DNA of 64,000 nt from Ecdyonurus torrentis. Its lineage: Eukaryota; Arthropoda; Insecta; Ephemeroptera; Heptageniidae. The first letter of the stretch is position 1, and each line of letters opens with the position of its first letter. Positions 1-13,023 of this stretch are shown piece by piece. A program made the translations under genes and the position numbers. The stretch is taken from NCBI GenBank assembly GCA_949318235.1, contig OX439136.1, positions 14,191,890-14,255,889 on the forward strand. The letters are read 5' to 3'. The notes beneath the pieces were generated by a model that was not told where the DNA came from, made no database searches, and saw nothing but the letters and a program-made list of their open reading frames with translations.

Positions 1-280
1 GCTTTCAATTTTATCAAATAAATTATCACTACTATTGTTATTATTAATTAAATTTTTATGTTTGTTTTTATTGAAATTTAGCCACTATTAATATGTGTCT
101 GTTTTTGGAAATTGTAATACATAGAAACGGTACATATTACTGTTTCTTTATTGTGTTTGGTATACATACCGGTATGTTTACATACACTCGCTGTGCTGTG
201 ATGTACATTATGCATATTATTATTATGTACATAAATTTGACAATCTTTTCATTCCATAATTAATATTCTATTTGTTTCAG

Positions 281-3200
281 GCACGAAATGCAGAAAAAGC
301 GATGTAAGTATTTTAAATTATATATGCATATAACAACATTATAGAATTTCTTTACATATGTATGTATGATACTGTACATAAATATAAAATTATTTAAATA
401 ATTTTATTTTTTGTAGGACAACATTAGCTCGTTGGAGAGCAGCGCAATTAGAAGACCATAAACGAAAACCTGATAGAAGACCATATTTAGCTTCAGAATG
501 TAGAGATCTTCGTAGATGTGAAAAATGGAGAATGCAAGTTATTAGAGAAATTGCCAAGAAAGTAGCTCAGATACAGAATGGTAAGATAATATTCTTTAAT
601 AAAATACCTTAAATACCTATATCCCCCCCCCCCCCCTCTCTCTCTCTCTACATCACATTCTTTTCTAGTGTTATTTTACTGATGAAAATAAAAGAAAAAA
701 AGTATAGTTACCGGTATGTGTTGTTCATAGTTATACAGCTCTGGACAAAAGCACCTGAATGATTTGTACAGGCAACCCGCAACCACACTATGCTATCTGT
801 ATATATGAGAAAACGCAGCAGCCGCCGCTGCCCTATTTGGGAACTTTTGTCCAGAGCTGTGCATACTAGTTATTTGCATTTTTTTTTTTTTTTAGAAATT
901 TTTTTATGAAAAAAGTTTGTTAGTATTGTTGTACTCTGAATTTGTCTGTATTTTCACTGAACCCCAGTTTTGCAAGTCTTCTATTAATAATATTGGTTGT
1001 ATAGAAGCAAATTGATTCCAACACAATTTGCCTTCACTCTATCAATATTACTTGTTCAATTTTGTATGGCACAATAATGATAATTTGTTTATTAATTTAC
1101 AGCTGGTTTGGGAGAATTCCGTATACGAGATCTCAATGATGAAATCAATAAACTTTTACGAGAAAAAGGCCACTGGGAAGCACAGATTAAAGAGCTTGGA
1201 GGTCCAGATTATGCTAAAACTGGACCTAAAATGTTGGATCATGAGGGTAAAGAAGTACCAGGAAATAGAGGATATAAATATTTTGGAGCTGCTAAAGATT
1301 TACCTGGTAAGATGATTTTTATATAGTTCAGATGTCACTGTAAAAATACATACAGTACATATATTGGTAATTATTTTTCATTTAAAATATATGAATGCGT
1401 TAAATGCAAAAGCAGACATTCAATGTTGGCTGCATGGTTCATTTCTCTCTTGCTGAGTAAGAGAAAATGACACTTTCAAACAATAAAGAATGTCTGCTTT
1501 TGCATCTCACGCATTCATATATTGATGCCTCCTCGCCAAAAAGAAGCATCTATACTTTCCAGATTTGCGACAAGTGGAGCATCTATACTTTCCGCCGTGG
1601 AGCATCTGCAATGTTAAGTAAATGGCTGGTAATCCACTTCCCATGCTGCAGCTGAAAGTGAAGATGCTCCACTTGTCCCAAATCTGGAAAGTGTAGATGT
1701 TTCTTTTTGGTGCAGAGGCTAGATATGTTATCTATATGTGTTGCACATGTTGTGATTGTAAGAGAAATAGTGTTTATAAATAAATCTATTGTTTGTCAAA
1801 GTTCAAATGGTAGCAATTGGTTTATAACAATTTCTTAACTTGTGTGTTTAGGTGTTCGAGAGTTGTTTGAGCAAGAGCCTCCGCCTCCACCTCGTAAGAC
1901 CAGAGGAGAGTTAATGAAGGACATTGATGCCGACTACTATGGTTACAGAGATGATGATGATGGTATTCTTATCCCTAGAGAGCAGGAAGAAGAGAGAAAA
2001 GGTAAGATAAAATAGAGGATTCGTATTAATTTCAAATAGCTAATTTGTAGCTAACCTGTCCATAATATTTTCCAAGGTTGAATCCTTACTTCAACTGATG
2101 TGCAGATTTTTATTTTATTTATGCAATTTATAAATAGAAAAATAAATTGCAATATCCCTCTTTGCAAAAATTTCAGTGTACATATTTAAGATATTAAGAG
2201 AAGATATCATCTATTATGTATACACACAATTACGTATACACAACATCAGCTACATTGTATCATCAGATACAAATTTGAAAGAAAAGTGTAGGGGAGGAGG
2301 GGGGGGGGGGGAATAGTGCCAAGAGTCCTATGGCTTGATTAAAAAAAAAAAAAAAAAAAAAAAATCTTGCTAGCACAGAGAGAGAAAAAAATTGCATGAA
2401 CACACATTCAGCCCACTAATACATATTGGAGAGCTTTCTTCACTAAACTCCCAAGACGATACAAAGTGTGTTGTGCCTTTGTCAGTCCACTCCATAGAGA
2501 CTGACAAAGAGAGAAACTATGAATGAATATCATCTTTTATCATCACTATCATGAATGAATCATTATTCACTGGTTCACCCTCTTTATCGTATTTAATCTA
2601 CTCCTCAAAAATTGTATCAACCCTAAGGATATTTCACGACTATTTTTCTAGAGATACTAAAGGTTATGAGCCTTTCCTGTTTGCCGTCACACTCTAAAAG
2701 TTTGTCCAAATATGAAAACTTGCAAAAACAACAATAATAATATTGGCTTGTTTGAAGTCAGCTACTATAGGATGTGCAGATATAAGAAAGTGTCGTAGCT
2801 TGAGTCTTATAATGATTAATCAGAGCCCAAGGTGTTGGAAGTATGCGCTAGAGTACTCTAGAAGGGGGGAACTATACGCGATCCAGCAGAATTTTTAAAG
2901 CTCTTTCATTGGTTGTTGAAATCGAAATATTCAAATCTGATTGGCTGATATGCCCAAAAATTTCATTGTTGTCAGTAAATGTTATTTAAATGGGGGGGTT
3001 TTGGTTCTGAAAATGACCGTAAGTAATGGGAAAAAAAAGAGATTTTGAACACTCATAAAATTTTACCAAAACGTTGTCACATTATGAAACTTTCACAGAT
3101 AAAACTTTATTATTTGGCCAAAAAAATAACACAAATTCAAAAGTTGTAATAATTCGCAAATACCGTTATTTACTGTTTATTTTTGTTCTCTTTTTCATGA

Positions 3201-4313
3201 ACGCTGTAGTTTTTAAGCAAGCACACGAGCGTTGAGTTTGTTTACTTTTTATTTTTCATTGTTGGAGCGCATTAGCCAATGAGCGTTGAATATTGATTTT
3301 CAAAATATGATATTTTTAAAGCTTAACAAAATTTAATTTTTAGCAAATTGGGTTTTTTGAAATTTTAGCCATAGAATGGCCATAAAATGAAGTTTGTTCT
3401 GTGAAAATTTCAATGCTGTAACTTCCTTCGTTCAATAGTTATGACGTTTCAAAATCGAGATTTTTTCCATTACTGACACGATTTTTCGTGACCAAAAAAC
3501 CCCCCAACAAAGGGTGCGCGTATACTCCCCCCTTCTAGAGTACTCTAGTATGCGCTAGCCTTTACATTCACAATGTGATGACTGAGAGAAAACAAGCACA
3601 CAATATAAATAATAAAATGTTGTTAAATGCATGACTTTTTTCTCCAAATGCTTTGTGATTTATAGTAATTGAACTTCAGGAAATGAAAAGCCACGTTAGT
3701 TAGAGTGTATGTGGATGACGTCACTTTTAATGCACTTGAAAGCTAAAGTAAACTATATTCAATACGCATGCGCAGGAAACCTTTACATGCTTTGGAAAGT
3801 AAAATCGCTTCATTGTTGTGAGTAACCTTTAAAATTTGAAAAATCTCCATAACAACGCGGGTTAATTTGCAAGAATCAACAAAATCTGTTGCTAAGATTT
3901 CTGCTTATGGGTCGATCATACTTGTAGGAGAAGCCGTTAATATAGTTTACTTTATTGAAAGCCATACTGGAGTAATGGATATCATTGCTCAGCATAGGAC
4001 AAACTTTGTTTTTGGCTCTTTTCTTTGGGAAATAGTAGGTTAATTTATTATTTTTATTTTTCTCACATACTTGAGATAATAATTCAACCTGTTAATGGCA
4101 TCAATGCTCTCAAAAATATTGCTTATTGTGTTTAAACTGGCAAAATGAGTTGTTTTCCTATATCAGACCATGTATTGAGTTACATGGTGTTGACTTTTAA
4201 CATGAATGCATCAGGTTTCGACCAGGTTTTTAAACCTGGATTTTTGCCGGGCGGTTTTTTATAAAAAAACGGGCAATAAGAGTTTTAAAAAAACCGGTTT
4301 TTTAAAAATAACG

Positions 4314-4356
<43 letters not shown>

Positions 4357-5821
4357 AAAAGAAAGAAAGAAAGAAAAGAAAAAAGAAAAGAAAAAAAAAA
4401 AAAAAAAAGAAAGAAAAAAGAAAGAAGCCGAATAAGAGTCGAAATTCTTAATTTACTTGTGTTACTATAATCAGTTCACTATGAATAAATAACCTCTATA
4501 ACATTGATATTTGATGTGTTTTTTTGTTGTTGTTTTTTCAAATGACTAAAAAATATGTGAGTTTATTATTTTATTATTTTTATGTTATTATTGTGAAAAT
4601 TAGGAAAAAATTAAAAACCGGGTTTTTTTACTTAAAAAAAACAGGTTTTATTTAAAAAAAAAAAAAAAAAAAAAAACGGGTTTTACCTGCCGATTCATCT
4701 AACTTCTGATTTCATCTTGGTAAGATATGGTTGTTGTTTTCCCTATTCTTTCCTTTGATGTCAAATTAATATTAAGTTCTACTTTAATTTAATAATATTT
4801 AAAAATATTTGTGGTATGCTCAAATTTTATTTATGATTGCAGCAATTCTCCAAACAGTTGAGGACTGGAAGAAAAAGAAGGAGGCAGTGATGGAAGGTAG
4901 AGTGTCGGAGAAGGATGTAGAATCAGAAGAAGAAGAGGATATTTATGCTACTGCACCTGATGTAGATGTAAGTATACAGACCAGCAAATACAACTTTCTC
5001 AAAATGTACCGCTCTGGCCAAGAGTTCCCAAACAATTTGCATAGGCAACCCACAACCACACTATGTTATTTTTATAAGAAAACGCAGCAGTGCCCCGTTC
5101 AGGAACTTTTGTCCAGAGCTGTACTTGTTTCAAATTTCAAGAGCTCTGCTTCATATATGACACTCTGGGACAAGTTTGGGGCAGTGTAAGTCATGCACTT
5201 GCCAAGGTGAAAGAAATATGTATTTTATCATGCACATAACAATTGCGACAATATATTTTACCATGGAAAACTCAATTTAAATTTGCAATATTATTCTTAT
5301 GATAAAAATATGCCCTCAATTTAAATGGTAAAATAATTATCACAATTGTGTGTACAAACATATCCAGTACGCAACTTTAGGGGGAGGGGGGGGGGGGGAT
5401 CCTATCAGCTACAGCAGAACTCTTTTTTCCCCAAATTTTGTCAATCTCTCTACATTGTACGACTAGTATTTTGTTTATATGATTCATATAAAGAATATTT
5501 TAGTGCAATATGTGTATAAGTTTTAGCAGGCAAGAGTTTAAAATTTATAAACTGATTCAGTAAACCATGAAATGCAATTAAAATCATGATTTTTTGTGTG
5601 TATATTTACAGTCTGATGAAGAGAGTGCCTTGACAACAGCAGAAGGTACAAGTGGTATTTCTGAAATTGCACGTTTCATTGCTCACGTACCTGTACCATC
5701 CCAACAAGAGGTAGAGGCAGCGATACTCAGACGTAAGAAACAAGAACTACTAGAGAAATATGCCAGTGACGATCTTATAAGCCAAGACAAAGAAGCTAAA
5801 AATATGTTAGGTCTTTCTTAA
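281..5821 (+). CDS. ISY1: Pre-mRNA-splicing factor ISY1 homologue (5' partial, six exons in window)
   Basis: ISY1 acts in the nucleus in the catalytic spliceosome (NineTeen/XAB2-associated proteins) and helps splicing fidelity; this role is family knowledge. Visible exons are 281-303, 417-580, 1103-1306, 1852-2001, 4843-4967 and 5612-5821, all with AG/GT borders and compatible phases, ending in TAA. They encode 291 residues; with the missing initiator Met the protein would be 292, close to the roughly 285 of animal ISY1. The first visible codons read ARNAEKAMTTLARW, the family N-terminus just after Met, so the ATG exon probably lies left of the window. Conserved blocks are GEFRIRDLNDEINKLLREKG (about residues 67-86), GGPDYAKTGPKMLDHEGKEV (about 95-114), an acidic stretch near 195-206 and IAHVPVPSQQEVE (about 246-258). 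It is tail-to-tail with COG5. The introns carry several MITEs; the reading frame is intact. Confidence 0.95.
735..860 (+). repeat. MITE family A copy in ISY1 intron 2
   Basis: It has terminal inverted repeats ACAGCTCTGGACAAAAG and CTTTTGTCCAGAGCTGT with a shared core GGCAACCCGCAACCACACTA. It is about 126 bp with no coding capacity. The TA next to the left end and the TIR style fit a Tc1/mariner-type non-autonomous element; that assignment is inference. Confidence 0.8.
1388..1523. repeat. Foldback element in ISY1 intron 3 (first of two)
   Basis: The left arm ATGAATGCGTTAAATGCAAA and continuation pairs with a right arm ending TTTTGCATCTCACGCATTCAT. Arms are about 33 nt with a loop of about 70 nt. 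It lies three bases from a second foldback. Confidence 0.75.
1526..1720. repeat. Foldback element in ISY1 intron 3 (second of two)
   Basis: Arms of about 58 nt begin GCCTCCTCGCCAAAAAGAAG on the left and end TTTCTTTTTGGTGCAGAGGC on the right. Inside each arm the stretch ACTTTCCAGATTTG is shared. A related sub-motif, AGCATCTATACTTTCC, is repeated directly at about 1545 and 1580. Confidence 0.75.
2477..2509. repeat. Short hairpin CTTTGTCAGTC / GACTGACAAAG
   Basis: Two perfect 11-nt arms are separated by 11 nt within ISY1 intron 4. It may be the end of an older inverted-repeat element. Confidence 0.5.
2848..3548. mobile_element. 701-bp TIR element in ISY1 intron 4
   Basis: The ends are CTAGAGTACTCTAGAAGG and its reverse complement, followed inward by GGGGGA-TATACGCG on both sides. 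The outermost 14 bases are themselves a palindrome (CTAGAGTACTCTAG). The direct repeat TATGCG flanks it at 2842-2847 and 3549-3554. There is no ORF of note. Non-autonomous DNA transposon; superfamily unassigned. Confidence 0.85.
3702..4214 (+). repeat. MITE family B copy in ISY1 intron 4, interrupted
   Basis: The left part (GAGTGTATGTGGATGACGTCA) is at 3702-3743 and the right part (CCATACTGGAGTAATGG to AACATGAATGCAT) at about 3955-4214. They are separated by a 211-bp insertion with a duplicated 8-mer. The two parts join into the order seen in other family B copies. Confidence 0.8.
3744..3954. mobile_element. 211-bp hAT-like MITE nested in family B
   Basis: The TIRs are TAAAGTAAACTATATT and AATATAGTTTACTTTA, flanked by an exact 8-bp duplication TTGAAAGC at 3736-3743 and 3955-3962. 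An 8-bp duplication fits hAT-type integration. There is no coding capacity. Confidence 0.85.
4220..4700. repeat. Poly-A/GAAA-rich low-complexity block with AAACCGG-type repeats
   Basis: It contains repeated AACCGGTTTTTT-like words, an A-tract of over 30 bases from about 4317, GAAA-type repeats to about 4430, and another A-tract near 4655-4674. The ends (AGGTTTCGACCAGG and TTTTACCTGCCGATTCA) are loosely inverted. No gene is seen. Confidence 0.5.
5008..5123 (+). repeat. MITE family A copy in ISY1 intron 5
   Basis: Ends are CGCTCTGGCCAAGAG and CTTTTGTCCAGAGCTG with the shared GGCAACCCACAACCACACTA core. It starts about 40 bases after the donor of exon 4843-4967. The left TIR is more diverged than the right. 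Confidence 0.8.
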
Positions 5822-6969
5822 TAAGATTTCTAAATGCCGTTTAGTTCCATAAACTGTTTGAAAGTCAACTAGGATTTCTTTAGAATATTATTTGAGTAGG
5901 TTACCCACTTAAAGCTGCCATTAGTCAAATAAGAAACCTTATTTTCACAATAATTATATAAAGTTTATATCCAGTAAAACAAATACCTGTATCTTTTTAT
6001 AATGTTTTATTTATTAATAAGATATATAGTAAGGAAACTAAACCAAACAGTTAGGTATGATGAATTTGAAAGAAACGGATGGGAGAAACGGCCTTACCAT
6101 AGTGAAGAGAGTCTCAGCGCGTGTCCAAATTCCCTACCTAGGGAATAAATATGCCCTAATTTCCTACTGCCCGAGTGCACCTACTACCTACTGTGCCTAC
6201 TGTGAGAGGCGCACGCGTAGTATTTAGGGCAAGTAGTGCACATCAGAAGCTCACTGAGATTGTTGCTATGGCCCTAGCAAGCCCAGCCATCTTGATTTCC
6301 CCTCTTGCTCTTCTCGTTAGGGTAGGGGGAATTTGGGACGCAACCCCATAGTATGGTGAAAATCTTGCTAGAACAGATATATATAAGATAATGTGTCCAA
6401 TGTTCCTTTTTTTTATATCTGTGCTAGCAAGATTTTCACCGAACTATGGGATTCTCTTCACTATGGTAAGGTCCTTGCTGGTTTCTCCTATCTTTTTCTA
6501 ATAATAATAAAAATTTAATAATAATTTACTGAATAACTTTTTTTTTTTTTTTTTTTTTTTCCGATAAGTTTTACCATTTATTTTTAATGTTAGAAAAAGT
6601 GTCTAATTTGGCCCTAAATTTTGAATTTTCACATTTACATGTTAGTCATGTTACTGTATCTTCTAAGTGGAATGGAATAAACTAAATATTTAACTGTCTT
6701 TGCACGTGTTTGACATAACTAAACTTAAAGTAACATTTCATCCTTTACTCTTTTAATTTTATATTTTGTGATCATTCAGTTTGTAAGAAATCTATTAGTA
6801 ACCTACATATGATGCAAACTTTGAGATTAAGTTGTTTTCTAATGCCAATCCTCCCTTTAATGGAAAACAAATTTGAACTCAAAGCTTCCAAGAATGAAAA
6901 ATATTCTAAAGCAAATCAATTCCATGACCTCTATATTATTATACAGCATAATGTATTTTTTTTTTGGTT

Positions 6970-7004
<35 letters not shown>

Positions 7005-7715
7005 CAAAACTCTTAAATAAAATTCATTTAAAATAATTGATACATTATACTGTATTGAAAACAAGTTCTTACTGCCCTTTAAGCTGTATGTTCATTGTAT
7101 AAATCAACAAAGTATAACACCAGCTTATTGTTTAACACATTAGATTTAAAAATAAACACATTTGCACCTGAAATGATGCAATGCAAAATTATAATTTACA
7201 ATTTTTTTATATATTGCTCCTACAATAAAAATGTTATGTTCCATCTATTGTGCATTTTTGTTTATTATGGCAAATAAAAATTTATATTTGTATAAAATAT
7301 ATTTGCATTTTTTCTTAAAAAAAAAAAAAAAAAAAAAAAAAAGTTATAATAAAAAAAAATGTGCTTCATTAATTTTCAATTGAATGTGCTCTAATACTTT
7401 TTTTAAGCATAAAATTATAGGCTATTATTTTCAACACAAGGTCTGTATTTCATTATTTTATTAGCTAGATTTAAATAAATAGATAAATAAAAATATGTTC
7501 TTTTTATCAATTTTAAGTGCTTTTATTTATTTTTTTTAATAGTAGGCTATAGTATACAATAACTTTATAATAAATTTACAAATATGAAAAAAAAAAAAAT
7601 CTAAAGTGTTTTTAACAGTCTTAAAATAAAAGAACCAAACATAATTATTACAAAAAATATGAACAAATAATTGGTGCTAATTAAGGAATAATATAGACAA
7701 TACATAATAATGTAA
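5822..7715. other. Tail-to-tail intergenic space between ISY1 and COG5
   Basis: It holds both 3' ends, a composite inverted-repeat element at 6068-6500 and several poly-T/poly-A runs. No conserved ORF is seen. Possible poly(A) signals are AATAAA near 6676 for ISY1 and, on the minus strand, AATAAA near 7520 for COG5, about 190 bases past its stop. Their use cannot be judged from sequence. Confidence 0.6.
6068..6500. repeat. Family E element, composite foldback, about 240 bp after the ISY1 stop
   Basis: Outer arms are GGAGAAACGGCCTTACCATAGTGAAGAGA-like on the left (about 6070-6112) and their complement on the right (6451-6500). A second inverted pair (GCGTGTCCAAATTCCCTACC / GTAGGGGGAATTTGGGACGC) spans about 6120-6342. 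A third (ATGGTGAAAATCTTGCTAGA / TAGCAAGATTTTCACC) spans about 6352-6440. This suggests elements inserted in or next to one another. Confidence 0.75.
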
Positions 7716-10700
7716 TTAAGCTGTAGATCCTGCTTCTAGAAGGCTAACCATGGCAGGATAAACAGGGTGGAAATGTGTTTCTCCTTTAGCACTGACGGCT
7801 TGTTGGTAACGTTGTAAAGTTCCTCCGATCAATGCCAGTCTCTCTCGTTCTGACGTATGTTCGTCTAACCATTGACAGTAGCGACTTACTGACCAACCAG
7901 CACTCTGAAAAATAAGTTGTTGTTATATTATAGTACACACAGTACTGTAGTACACAAAAATATCATAAAAATTTAAGATGGCAATAATAATACAAAGTTA
8001 TTTTAAGTCCACAAGAAGCAATCTTTTTAATGTGCAATGAATTAGCTTGTATATAATCATAATTTCAAATTAATAAATTGTTTCATGCAATGCAATTTAA
8101 TGCACTATTAAAATATATATCCATGTGAACAGGCCATACGCCTTTTAAAAGAGATTTTGTGATTGATAGGGATGCCTTGAGTGTGAAACTCTCGTATGTG
8201 ATTCTTGTATTTGCCTAAATATAGCTTTTCATTTCAAGCTTATGTTTTTTTAAGGTCAGTCTGTTTGGTCTTTGAGTTTTGCCAGAATTGGTCATGAAAA
8301 ATACTTGATTTACCTGGTGAGGTGAGAGTAGTTCAGCAGGAGCTCTGGAAAAGAGCAGACTGAGAGCCAAGCTGTGAGGCAAGGCTTCACCTAGTGCTGG
8401 ACATGAGGCTACATCAGAGGGGGTTTGGAAGAGGAGAGGTCTCACTGAGCGTAGAATTCTGTACCATCTGCCCAGCTCTGCAGGTCTGCACAGTGAAGCA
8501 ACAGCTACCTCCATCTATCAAGCAAATATTTTTACTGTATGTAATCTTTAAACAATGTATACAGGTTCACTTATTCATGGCTTTACATTATGAAAAGACA
8601 GAATATGAAAAACAACCAACACCTTGCCTCTATGAGATCCATAGCTAGGTGAAGATCTTGATGGCACAGTTAACACTATTTACATTGATTAAGACATTTT
8701 GGACAAATCTATAATTGCATAATTACAGAGTACCACGAGTGTAGTACCTCATGTAAATGTAAATTATGTGGTGTGGTGAGTAATGTGACTAATATCATTT
8801 GCTAAAATGTACTAACTGTAGCATTAGTCTGACGACTTACATGAATAACGGCTCAGGAATAATGTAATAAATGTATTTAATTATTTCATAGTATTTAATA
8901 TTATTATTTTGTAAGTTTTTATGTTATGTTGTACACCAAGTGTGTTTAATGAATAAAATTAATTAAGACATTTTGAGGGCGACAGCTTAATCAATGCAAA
9001 TATTGGTGTTAACTGTTCCATCAAGATCTTCACCTAGCTACAGACTTCATTGTGGTAAGACACTTGATAGTTTTCCTATCCTTTCCTTTCATAATATACT
9101 CGACTCAAAAAACCTCGGCCGATTTATCGTTTTACCATTAATGTATCGCCCATTTTCTTGTGCGCATTTCACAGGGAGGCGGCTGGGCAATACCGTAAAA
9201 GGTCAAACAGCAGGTAGCTTAGGCTTTTTGAGACGAGTATATATTCAAACCCAATGGTTTTTACCAATGGTTTCTCCTTTCTAAGCAATTATTATTACCT
9301 GAGCAAAATCACCAGCTAACTTCATTCTCCCCTGTTCTCCAAGAGGTCTCACCAAACAAGCTAGGCGTACAAACAACTCTAGACATCTCTCAGCTATTGG
9401 TTTTACACTGAAATACAATAAATAAATTATGTACTTGCTTCACCAATAACCAATATATTATCTTACCATTCTGTGGTAACTTCTGACCAGTTGAATTGTG
9501 ATAAATACATACTGGATACTCGAGATAAGAAACCTTGCAGTTCTTTCATGTAAAGTGAGCATGGAGCTTCTGGTTTACTGCTGTCCAACCCATCTCTATA
9601 ATAATAACACAATACATAATAAGGAAAATAGATTTTGTGACAATTTAATAATTGAAAGATTTGATAGAAAAACACATATGATGGAGGATGAGACAAAAGA
9701 CACTGCTCAGTGATGTGCTCAAGTAAATCTCTTCTTTGATTTATAATGTCATTATTGACGAAAACTCAGTTATAAAATAAAAAATTTTATAACAAAATAC
9801 TGTGCCACGCATGACCTCGACTTCTCCACAGAACTTCTACTGTGGTAAGGCTTTTGCTGGTAATTCTATCCTCTTCTTTATTATACATTATAGGAGAGCA
9901 AATAATGCAATTGTTAGAATATGCAGTTTACTGTGTCAGTCACATATGTCAGAGAGTCAGTCAGTACAGTGGGAAAGCATGGCACAGTCTGGCATGGAAG
10001 AGTGGCCAGTGTTCTTATATGACCTAGGTCACATGACCTTTAAAGGGAGAGGTTTACTGAAGACACACAAGGTGGAGCATGGTTACTATCCTGATAGGTG
10101 CAGTGTATACAAAACCAATTATGTATGTTTAAATTGAGAGCACAGAACTTACTGTGAGAAATCTTCTCCATGCATGGTTAGTAAAATAGCTTCAACAGCA
10201 TCAGCCACGGACAATAGCAGAGGTTTGATGATGTTGCCAGAGAGAGACGAGGCTGAGTTGAGTGCTGACAACACGAGAGTACCAGCCTCGGGAGGTAGGC
10301 TTGTCATGTTGGCAAGCCTACGTCTCAATTGTAAGTCCAAGTGTTGTAGCAATGATACCAATGAGGCATTCAAGGTCTGTCCTACTGAAGGACTCTCTAA
10401 AAATTTAAACACAAGCCGCAATTAAGGAAAGAAATTGACTTAGCAATGTTTATAATTTCACAACAAAAAAGTGTTTTACTCTGTTACAAAATCTAAAAGA
10501 GCTTCATTTAATACAACTTAATTTGTTATTTTCTTTACTCCCTTCCCCAGAAGTGTTATTATTATTTTAATTGAGCCAATTTGGTGACAAAAAATAGTAA
10601 TAATAATAATGAACAATAAGTTTGTTTTATGCACATCAAGCAATTTGCACAAGCACACTACCGGTATATCCTTTTGTACAACATCTATAAAAACAGTAAA

Positions 10701-10804
10701 ATTCACCATAAACAAAATGCAATATCAAAATTTATATAATATTTGTTAATGAAAAATCAGCTTCTTTCAGAATACAGTGCCGGTATTTATGTAAGTAATC
10801 GTTA

Positions 10805-10846
<42 letters not shown>

Positions 10847-12972
10847 ATATTAGGGTATAATAAATAAGTTTACTCACCTATAACTTGTGTTGCCTCTCCT
10901 CCTGTCACCACTTGCTGCTCACACTTTGCACAGAACAACTTGACCGTATTACCAACATTATTAGCCACAGTACGACTTAACTGAGCATCAATGAGCGACA
11001 CACTCAACTCACTAGTGACTGTTCTCATCAGAGCATCAATTTCTTCATGTGAAGGTAGAGCTCCACCCTCAGTGAACATTAAATTGACGGGATCAAAGAG
11101 ACGTGACATAGAGCGTGATAGGTAAGCATTTTCAAAGCTTTGGACTACCTGGCGACTGTAACATTGTCACAACTTATTATAAAGTTAAAAAAAAAAAGAT
11201 TTGTAGATTAGAAAAAATTGGGGAATTGGAGATGATAATGAGCTTTGACTGACAGGGACTCCATGGTAAAAAGAAATGCTTACTTGACAGTAAAAGTTGG
11301 AGTTGTAGATGTATCCCCTACAATCTCTGAGGCAAGTAGGACTGGAGGTAACTGAGATGCAAAGCTCTGCATGCGACCACACATTTCCAAGTACAGACGG
11401 AGAAATTTGGGGTACTCTCCTTCTAGTGCTTGTTGGATAAATGTTGAACCTAACATACAAAAATGAGTACATTTTAAAACAAATGTATATATTATTTTCA
11501 TACGACTCAAATGATAAATTTGAACAATTGGGTAATATAATTTGAAAATTATACTAGGCAAAATTTTTTTATTACAGCACAAAATAATAGAAATTGGTAT
11601 CAACTGCAATACACTTCCTAATATTCTGACCCTAAAGTTTTTTTTTTTTTTTTTTTTTTTCTTTACTCTGATAATATAACTTTATCATTTTAATGCTGTA
11701 AACAACATTATTTTTGTTCTATCAAATATCTCCTAGTGATATTTTTGTCACCTTGTGAAACTTGCTGAAGCTCCTTGCCTAACAAGGCTGTGATTTCTAC
11801 CCAACATCCTGCACACTGCAGCAGCAGTGCAGGAGGTAGGCAGTGAGCTGTGAGAGGTGACGCCAGTAGTTGACGTCGTAGCAGCTCCACCTGCTTGCAC
11901 TCCACTAGTACTCTCTCCAGCACACGCTCAATTGCAGACCATAAGGCAGCACGGAATGCAGCAGAGTTACCTGGGGCAACCATTGATGCTCTACCAGGAC
12001 CACCTGTTAATTAAATAATAATATGGAGGATATAAATAAGGTGTTTATTCTTAAAGAATTCATTATGAATATTTGTTTTGAGCTGTAAAAGTGAAAAGTA
12101 GGGAGAAATAGGTTATCTTCATACGACTACAGTACTATTATCTGATAAATTTGAAAAATTGGAAAAGAGAGGTAAGCATTAGCTGACTTAGATAACAGGG
12201 ACTGTAAGGGAAAACAATGTTTAAAATTTTAATTATTTTTTCTACTTGTAAGCAACTTAATGCTTATACGTCCCTTTCTGCAATATTTCCAAACTCAAAG
12301 AAACATATAATTATGGAAAAAATATCTCAATCTGAAAAATATAGTAAAAAAAAGCCCATTATTATACATCTACAATGAGGAAAAATTACTTAGGCCATAG
12401 AATAATTAAAGAGTCTATGGCCTACATTCACATCATAGCAATGTGTATTTACCGCATTATAGCTGTGTAATATTTTTTTTTCTTTCTTTTCTTTGAATTA
12501 ATCTCAAACAAATCTGATTATTTATCAAATGCAGTATCATGAAGTTGATTTTTCTTTATCATTTTTAGATAATTACCACCTAAGAAATAATGCGTTCTTG
12601 CTGCATTTTATCCTAGTAAAAATATTCATTAGCCTATTATTATTAGGCCTATTATTCATTTTATAATTAAATGATCGTATTTTGCATGAACAATTTTTAC
12701 ATGTGATTCCTCATGTTATTGTTTGTACATACCCCTAGATCTAGGTTGCAAAGTTGTAGGCTGTGTAAGATTGTGAACATCCAGTTCTTCTCTAACACTG
12801 CTGGTGATTCTCTGTTTTGCTCCACTTAAACATTGCTCTACTGTACTGTGGAGAGCTCCAAGATTGTGGAATACTTGCAGGGCATTCTCAACCTGGAAAA
12901 AAAAAACCCTAATAATAATAATGGCTAATATTCTTCATGTAGCCTTGATGCAGTAGTTTTCTCAAAAAGACA

Positions 12973-13023
<51 letters not shown>

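Noticed and set aside
1467..1655. 62-residue ORF in an ISY1 intron
   Set aside because: Spans two adjacent foldback elements.
4968..5189. In-frame continuation of the ISY1 exon past 4967
   Set aside because: A good donor (GATGTAAGT) lies at 4968 and the next exon joins in frame; the extension runs through a family A MITE.
8394..8648. 84-residue + strand ORF
   Set aside because: Antisense shadow of the COG5 exon at 8314-8514.
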